Positions 60,208-64,000 of a DNA stretch of 64,000 bases are shown here, piece by piece. The stretch is from assembly GCF_029624655.1 (NCBI RefSeq), contig NZ_JARRSA010000016.1:1-64000 (forward strand), written 5' to 3'. The translations under genes and the position numbers were made by a program. Source of the stretch: Roseicyclus salinarum (lineage in GTDB: Bacteria > Pseudomonadota > Alphaproteobacteria > Rhodobacterales > Rhodobacteraceae). Numbering within the stretch: position 1 is the first letter of the stretch; every line of letters begins with the position of its first letter. The notes under the pieces were generated by a model. The model was given only the letters and a program-made list of their open reading frames with translations. It was not told the DNA's origin and made no database searches.

Positions 60208-60274
60208 ATATCCATGCGCGATGCCTTAAAATATCCATAACGGACAAAAATACATCCACTTTGGATAAAAATAC
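60208..60274. promoter_or_regulatory. Putative operator array in the divergent control region
   Basis: AT-rich patch between the two operons. ATATCCAT occurs at 60208-60215 and 60231-60238, with a third related site ACATCCAC at 60252-60259; starts are 23 and 21 bases apart, about two helical turns. ATCCA-CTT-TGGAT (60254-60266) forms an inverted repeat. GGACAAAAATAC (60242-60253) and GGATAAAAATAC (60263-60274) repeat with a 21-base period. These are plausible binding sites for the fusion regulator. Confidence 0.6.
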
Positions 60275-60383
60275 GTCGCCCCGCCGTCGGCAAAAAGCGC
60301 TGACTAGACGGAAGATTGCACCGGGCGATTCCCCGGGCTGAGAGGACAGCGGCAATCACCAGACCAACTCAGGGAGGAAAGAC

Positions 60384-61343
60384 ATGACCCGTACGACCAA
60401 GTTTTCACTCGTGTGCTCCACGGCGCTCGTAGCCTTCGCAGGCGCGGCAGCCGCGCAGAGCGTCACGATCGGCATCACCCAGAACAACGTGGGCGTGGAC
60501 AGCTACCAGACGACCTACGAGCAGGCCTTCATGGCGGCAGCGGCCGAGAACCCCGATGTCGAGGTCGTCGTGCTTGACGCAGGCGGCGACGTGGCCCGCC
60601 AGATCGCTCAGATCCAGGACCTCATCCAGCAGGATGTCGACGCCATGATCATCTGGCCGACGAACGGCCAGGCCGTGATCCCCGCCGTGCGAGAGGCATT
60701 CCAGGCAGACATCCCCGTCGTGATCACGAACTCGAACATCGCCGAGGACGGCTTCGACTTCGTGCGCTCGTTCTCGGGCCCCGACAACGTCACGCAGGGC
60801 GCGCGCTCGGCCGAGATCATGTGCGACCGCTTCACCGAGCTCGGCATCCAGGACGAGGCCCGCATCGTGCAGATCACCGGCCAGCCCGGCTACACGACGG
60901 CGATCGAGCGGGCCGAGGGCTTCGAGCAGCGCCTGCCGGAAGTCTGCCCGAACGTCACCCTCGTCGAGAGCCAGCCGGGCAACTGGAACCGTGAGGACTC
61001 GCAGCGCGTCATGGAGGCGTTCCTCGTCCAGTACGACGACATCGACGGCGTCTACTCGGGCGACGACAACATGGGTGTCGGCGCCCTGAACGCGGCGCTC
61101 GCCGCCGGCCGTGCCGACGAGATCACCTTCGTGGGCGCCACGAACTTCGCCGTCGGCTACGACGCGATGGGCCGCGGCGAGTACTGGGGCTCGATCTACC
61201 AGTCGCCGGTCGACGATGCCGAAGCCGCCCTCCAGACGGCGCTCGACATCCTCGCGGGCGAGGACGTTCCCTTCCTGAACTACTTCGACACGCCGAAGAT
61301 CACCCAGGAAAACATGAGCGAGTTCGACCGCCCGGTCTTCTGA
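60384..61343 (+). CDS. Sugar-type ABC transporter periplasmic binding protein (PBP1 family)
   Basis: 319-residue exported binding protein of the ribose/galactose type. A signal peptide (1-24, ending AAAAQ) is followed by the two-lobed fold: VTIGITQNNVGVDSYQTTYEQAFM, QDVDAMIIWPTNGQAVIPAVREAF, ARIVQITGQPGYTTAIERAEGF and VYSGDDNMGVGALNAALAAGR. The ligand is probably a sugar or polyol, but the pocket does not identify it. Separated from the divergent regulator by 205 bp of putative control DNA. GGGAGGAAAG precedes the ATG. Partner permeases lie downstream. Confidence 0.9.
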   Translation: MTRTTKFSLVCSTALVAFAGAAAAQSVTIGITQNNVGVDSYQTTYEQAFMAAAAENPDVEVVVLDAGGDVARQIAQIQDLIQQDVDAMIIWPTNGQAVIPAVREAFQADIPVVITNSNIAEDGFDFVRSFSGPDNVTQGARSAEIMCDRFTELGIQDEARIVQITGQPGYTTAIERAEGFEQRLPEVCPNVTLVESQPGNWNREDSQRVMEAFLVQYDDIDGVYSGDDNMGVGALNAALAAGRADEITFVGATNFAVGYDAMGRGEYWGSIYQSPVDDAEAALQTALDILAGEDVPFLNYFDTPKITQENMSEFDRPVF

Positions 61344-61357
61344 TCTCCTCCCGGGAT

Positions 61358-61396
61358 GGGGGTCGGCCATGCCTGGCCGGCCCCCTTCTCTTTCCG
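61358..61396 (+). terminator. Hairpin with T-rich tail between binding protein and SDR genes
   Basis: An 11-bp stem GGGGGTCGGCC/GGCCGGCCCCC with one wobble pair and a 6-nt loop ends in TTCTCTTTCC. Inside an operon this typically attenuates downstream expression so that the binding protein is made in excess, and it can stabilise the upstream mRNA. Confidence 0.65.
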
Positions 61397-61425
61397 GTCA
61401 GCGAAAACGAACAAGGGAGAGCCCT

Positions 61426-62247
61426 GTGGCCCAACCTCGTGGAGTTGAGGGGCGCGTGTGCATCGTCACGGGCGCCGCACGCGGCATCGGTCGCGCCATC
61501 GGCGAGGCGCTGCTCGACGCGGGCGCCAAGGTCTGCTTCGCGGATATGAACGCCGAGCAGGCCGCAGCCGTGGCCGAGGCGAACGCGGCGCGCGACGGCG
61601 TCACGCCGGGCTCCGCGATATCGGCGGGGGTGGACGTGCGCGACCGCGCGCAGGTCCGCGCGATGATCGGCAAAACGGTCGAGGCCTTCGGGCGGCTCGA
61701 CGTCATGTTCAACAATGCCGGCGTCAACAAGCCGATGAATTTCCTCGACGTGGACGAGGGCAACTGGCACTTCATAATGGACATCAACGGGCTGGGATGC
61801 CTGATCGGGATCCAGGAGGCCGCGCGCCAGATGATCGCGCAGGGCCCCGCACCCGATGGCACGGTTGGCAAGATCGTCAACACCGCCTCCATCGCGTCGC
61901 GCCAGGGCTTCGACAATGTCGCGCCCTACTGCGCCTCGAAATGGGCGGTCGTCAGCCTGACGCAATCCGCCGCGCGCGACCTCGCGCAGCATGACATCAC
62001 GGTGACGGGCTTTGCGCCCGGCGTCGTGGCCACGGAGATGTGGGAGCAGGTCGACCGCGACCTCATGGAGATCGGGGCCGCCGAGCGTCCGGGCCAGGCG
62101 ATGGAGGAATTCTCGTCCGAAATCCTCAAGGGCCGCGTCGCGCGCCCCGAGGACATCACCGGCACCACGACGTTCCTCGCCGCGCGCGAGAGCGACTACA
62201 TGACCGGCCAGATCGTCATGATCGACGGAGGCATGACACTGGTCTGA
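61426..62247 (+). CDS. SDR-family oxidoreductase (operon copy 2)
   Basis: Short-chain dehydrogenase of about 273 residues, paralogous to the SDR at 57544-58350. TGAARGIG cofactor motif, NNAGVNKP, catalytic Ser in NTASIASRQG, YCASK for YxxxK, and the ending DYMTGQIVMIDGG. I chose the GTG at 61426 because AAGGGAGA lies directly upstream at 61413-61420. An in-frame ATG at 61369 is inside the preceding hairpin. Placed between the binding protein and permease genes, it probably acts on the imported compound or an early product. Confidence 0.85.
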   Translation: MAQPRGVEGRVCIVTGAARGIGRAIGEALLDAGAKVCFADMNAEQAAAVAEANAARDGVTPGSAISAGVDVRDRAQVRAMIGKTVEAFGRLDVMFNNAGVNKPMNFLDVDEGNWHFIMDINGLGCLIGIQEAARQMIAQGPAPDGTVGKIVNTASIASRQGFDNVAPYCASKWAVVSLTQSAARDLAQHDITVTGFAPGVVATEMWEQVDRDLMEIGAAERPGQAMEEFSSEILKGRVARPEDITGTTTFLAARESDYMTGQIVMIDGGMTLV

Positions 62248-62327
62248 CGCGGGCCGTCACGCAGGAAGCTGCGGCACCGCGAGGGGGAGGGGGCGTCCGG
62301 AGGCGCCTCCGAAAGGGAGGAACGGCA

Positions 62328-63308
62328 ATGGCCGACACGGCTATGAAATCGCTCAGCGGGGTGCTGGCGCGGCAGGGTATCCTCGTCGCGTTCATCCTGT
62401 TCATGGTGGGCTTCACGCTCTGGAACCCGCGGTTCATCGACATCGACAACGTCTTCGGGGTCGTCCGCTCGTCGGCGATCCTCGGCGTCATGGCGCTCGG
62501 CGTGACGTTCGTCGTGATCGGCGGGAACCTCGATCTTTCGGTGGGCTCGATGCTGTCGTTCTCGGCCATCGTCGTGCTCGACCTGCACGAGAATCCCGCC
62601 TTCGGACCCGCGCTCGCCATTCCCGCGATGTTTGCCATGACGCTGTGCCTCGGGGCGATCAACGGCTTCCTGATAGGATACCTCAGGCTGAACTCGCTGA
62701 TCGTGACGCTGGGAATGCTGTCGGCCATCCACGGCCTCACGCTCACATATTCGGGCGGGCAGAACATGGACATCGCCAACCAGAGCGACACGTGGTTCGA
62801 CGTCTTCGGGCGCGGCTCGGCGCTGGGGGTCCCGATCCCGGTCCTGATCTTCGTGGGGCTGGCGGCCGTCCTTGGCATCATGCTGGCAAAGACGCCCTTC
62901 GGCCGGAAGGTCTATGCCGTCGGCGGCAACGGCACCGCGGCGACGTTCTCGGGCATTCCGCGCGCACGGGTCGTCTTCTTCACCTACATGATCTCGGCGT
63001 TCTGCGTCGCGACGGCCGGCCTGATCCAGGCGAGCCGGACGATGGGCGCGCAGAACACCGTGGGCCAGGGGCTGGAGCTCGAGGTGCTGGCAGCCGTCAT
63101 CCTGGGCGGCGCGTCGCTGCTGGGCGGGTCGGGCACGATCTTCAAGACCGTGATCGGGGTGCTCATCCTCGGCTTCATCCAGAACGGCCTCCTGCTGGCG
63201 GGTCTGCAATTCTACGTCCAGTTCGTCGTGACCTGGGTCATCATCATCCTCGCGGTCTGGCTCGACATCGCCACCAAGCGCGGAAAGCTCTGGTCGCCGA
63301 TCTCCTGA
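62328..63308 (+). CDS. ABC transporter permease, RbsC-type (first)
   Basis: 326-residue integral membrane permease of the ribose/xylose transporter family (BPD_transp_2). Eight to ten hydrophobic segments. The family signature GVTFVVIGGNLDLSVGSMLS lies in the first third, followed by GAINGFLIGYLRLNSLIVTLGM and LAAVILGGASLLGGSGTIFKTVIGVLIL. ATG at 62328, preceded by AAGGGAGG. Works with the binding protein at 60384 and a second permease; an ATPase gene should follow beyond the window. Confidence 0.9.
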   Translation: MADTAMKSLSGVLARQGILVAFILFMVGFTLWNPRFIDIDNVFGVVRSSAILGVMALGVTFVVIGGNLDLSVGSMLSFSAIVVLDLHENPAFGPALAIPAMFAMTLCLGAINGFLIGYLRLNSLIVTLGMLSAIHGLTLTYSGGQNMDIANQSDTWFDVFGRGSALGVPIPVLIFVGLAAVLGIMLAKTPFGRKVYAVGGNGTAATFSGIPRARVVFFTYMISAFCVATAGLIQASRTMGAQNTVGQGLELEVLAAVILGGASLLGGSGTIFKTVIGVLILGFIQNGLLLAGLQFYVQFVVTWVIIILAVWLDIATKRGKLWSPIS

Positions 63309-63319
63309 GGAAGACGAAC

Positions 63320-64000
63320 ATGAAAAACGACACGCTAAAGACCCTCGTGAAAGGCGGCGCCATCTGGGGCTTCATCATTCTGGAGCTCGCCTTCTTCGAG
63401 ATCGCAGGCCGGTTCTGGTCGCTGTCCGACAGCGCCTTCATGGACCTCGACAACATGCTGCTTCTGCTCAAGCAGTCGGCCCCCATCGGGATCATCGCGG
63501 TCGGCATGACGGTGATCATGATCAACGGCAACATCGACCTTTCGGTGGGCGCGACCTACGCGCTCGCCGGGATCGTGATGCTCGACTCGATGAACTGGCC
63601 GTTCATGGAGGCGATGGGCGACGGGGCGATCCCGCTGGCCTGGGCCTTCGCGCTGCTGACGGGCTGCGTCCTTGGCTTCATCAACGGCATGGTCGTCTGG
63701 AAGACGGGGGTCGACGCCTTCATCGTGACGCTGGGCGCGATGCTGGGCTATCGCGGCCTCGTGTTCATGTACAACGGCGAGCAGCCGACCTACCACCTGA
63801 ACTGGACGATGGTCGACATCGCCGAGGCTCAGGTCCTGGGGCTTCAGACGCCCGCGATCGTGTTCCTCGGCGTGGTGCTGATCGTGTGGCTGGTGATGAC
63901 GCGCACCATCCACGGCCGCAACGCCTACGCGATCGGCGACAACCGCGAGGCGGCCGTGAACGCGGGCATCCGCGTGGGCCCGCACTTCGTGCTGAACTTC
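63320..64000 (+). CDS. ABC transporter permease, RbsC-type (second, 3' end cut by window)
   Basis: Open frame of 227 codons from ATG 63320 to the window edge, 11 bases after the first permease stop. It begins MKNDTLKTLVKGGAIWGFII, contains the family motif MTVIMINGNIDLSVGATYALAG and GFINGMVVWKTGVDAFIVTLGAML, and reaches TRTIHGRNAYAIGDNREAAVNAGI. It is the partner of the first permease in a two-permease ABC importer. The end of the gene and a likely ATPase gene lie outside the window. Confidence 0.88.
   Translation, partial: MKNDTLKTLVKGGAIWGFIILELAFFEIAGRFWSLSDSAFMDLDNMLLLLKQSAPIGIIAVGMTVIMINGNIDLSVGATYALAGIVMLDSMNWPFMEAMGDGAIPLAWAFALLTGCVLGFINGMVVWKTGVDAFIVTLGAMLGYRGLVFMYNGEQPTYHLNWTMVDIAEAQVLGLQTPAIVFLGVVLIVWLVMTRTIHGRNAYAIGDNREAAVNAGIRVGPHFVLNF

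Noticed and set aside
60384-64000. Named sugar (ribose, xylose or erythritol) transporter
   Set aside because: The binding protein and permeases match the family in general, but no residue pattern or partner enzyme fixes the substrate.

Overview
The window is a 64 kb piece of a GC-rich (by eye roughly two thirds G+C) alphaproteobacterial chromosome, most likely from the Rhodobacteraceae/Roseobacter group. The evidence is protein-level: a VPLPA-CTERM protein, an RNase E with a long acidic insertion in its S1 domain, a DctD without GAFTGA, a ModA-like orphan, and a dispersed short repeat that I associate with this family. No phage, insertion sequence, rRNA operon or CRISPR array was seen. There is one tRNA gene, tRNA-Val(CAC).

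Layout. 1-17.3 kb: dctB (cut by the window start) and dctD, rne, a ModA-like gene between two strong hairpins, a DsbA-family oxidoreductase, an aminotransferase, then amiC, mrcA (PBP1A), prfB, an amidase and a membrane protein. 17.4-21 kb, minus strand: M23 peptidase with bactofilin, and Bcp peroxiredoxin with a DUF455 ferritin-like protein. 21-31 kb: AsmA-like giant protein, queA, MFS, DUF924, lpdA, VPLPA-CTERM protein, second MFS. 31-46 kb: small membrane protein, uvrA, patatin-like phospholipase, cytochrome P450, tpiA, DUF59 and HesB/IscA Fe-S assembly proteins, DUF3307, tgt, lon. 46-48.4 kb: tRNA-Val, a hydratase and an LrgA/LrgB pair.

48.4-64 kb is the most unusual part, a divergent catabolic locus. 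A ten-gene minus-strand operon begins with a 605-residue regulator that appears to fuse a winged-helix DNA-binding domain to a cytoplasmic family-1 solute-binding domain. It continues with an SDR dehydrogenase, an M24-fold protein with a substituted metal ligand, E1-alpha, E1-beta, a two-lipoyl-domain E2-like protein with a decayed catalytic domain, an aldehyde dehydrogenase, a lipoyl-less catalytic E2, an E3 and a KduD-like SDR. Divergently transcribed are a periplasmic sugar-type binding protein, a second SDR related to the first, and two RbsC-type permeases, the last running off the window. An AT-rich 205-bp intergenic region with phased ATATCCAT-like repeats separates the two arms.

My reading is that the ABC transporter imports an unknown polyol, sugar or related compound. 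The SDRs and the aldehyde dehydrogenase oxidise it, and a dedicated 2-oxoacid (pyruvate or acetoin type) dehydrogenase complex with an E2 split over two proteins feeds the product to acetyl-CoA. The fusion regulator may sense the substrate in the cytoplasm. The substrate cannot be read from the sequence.
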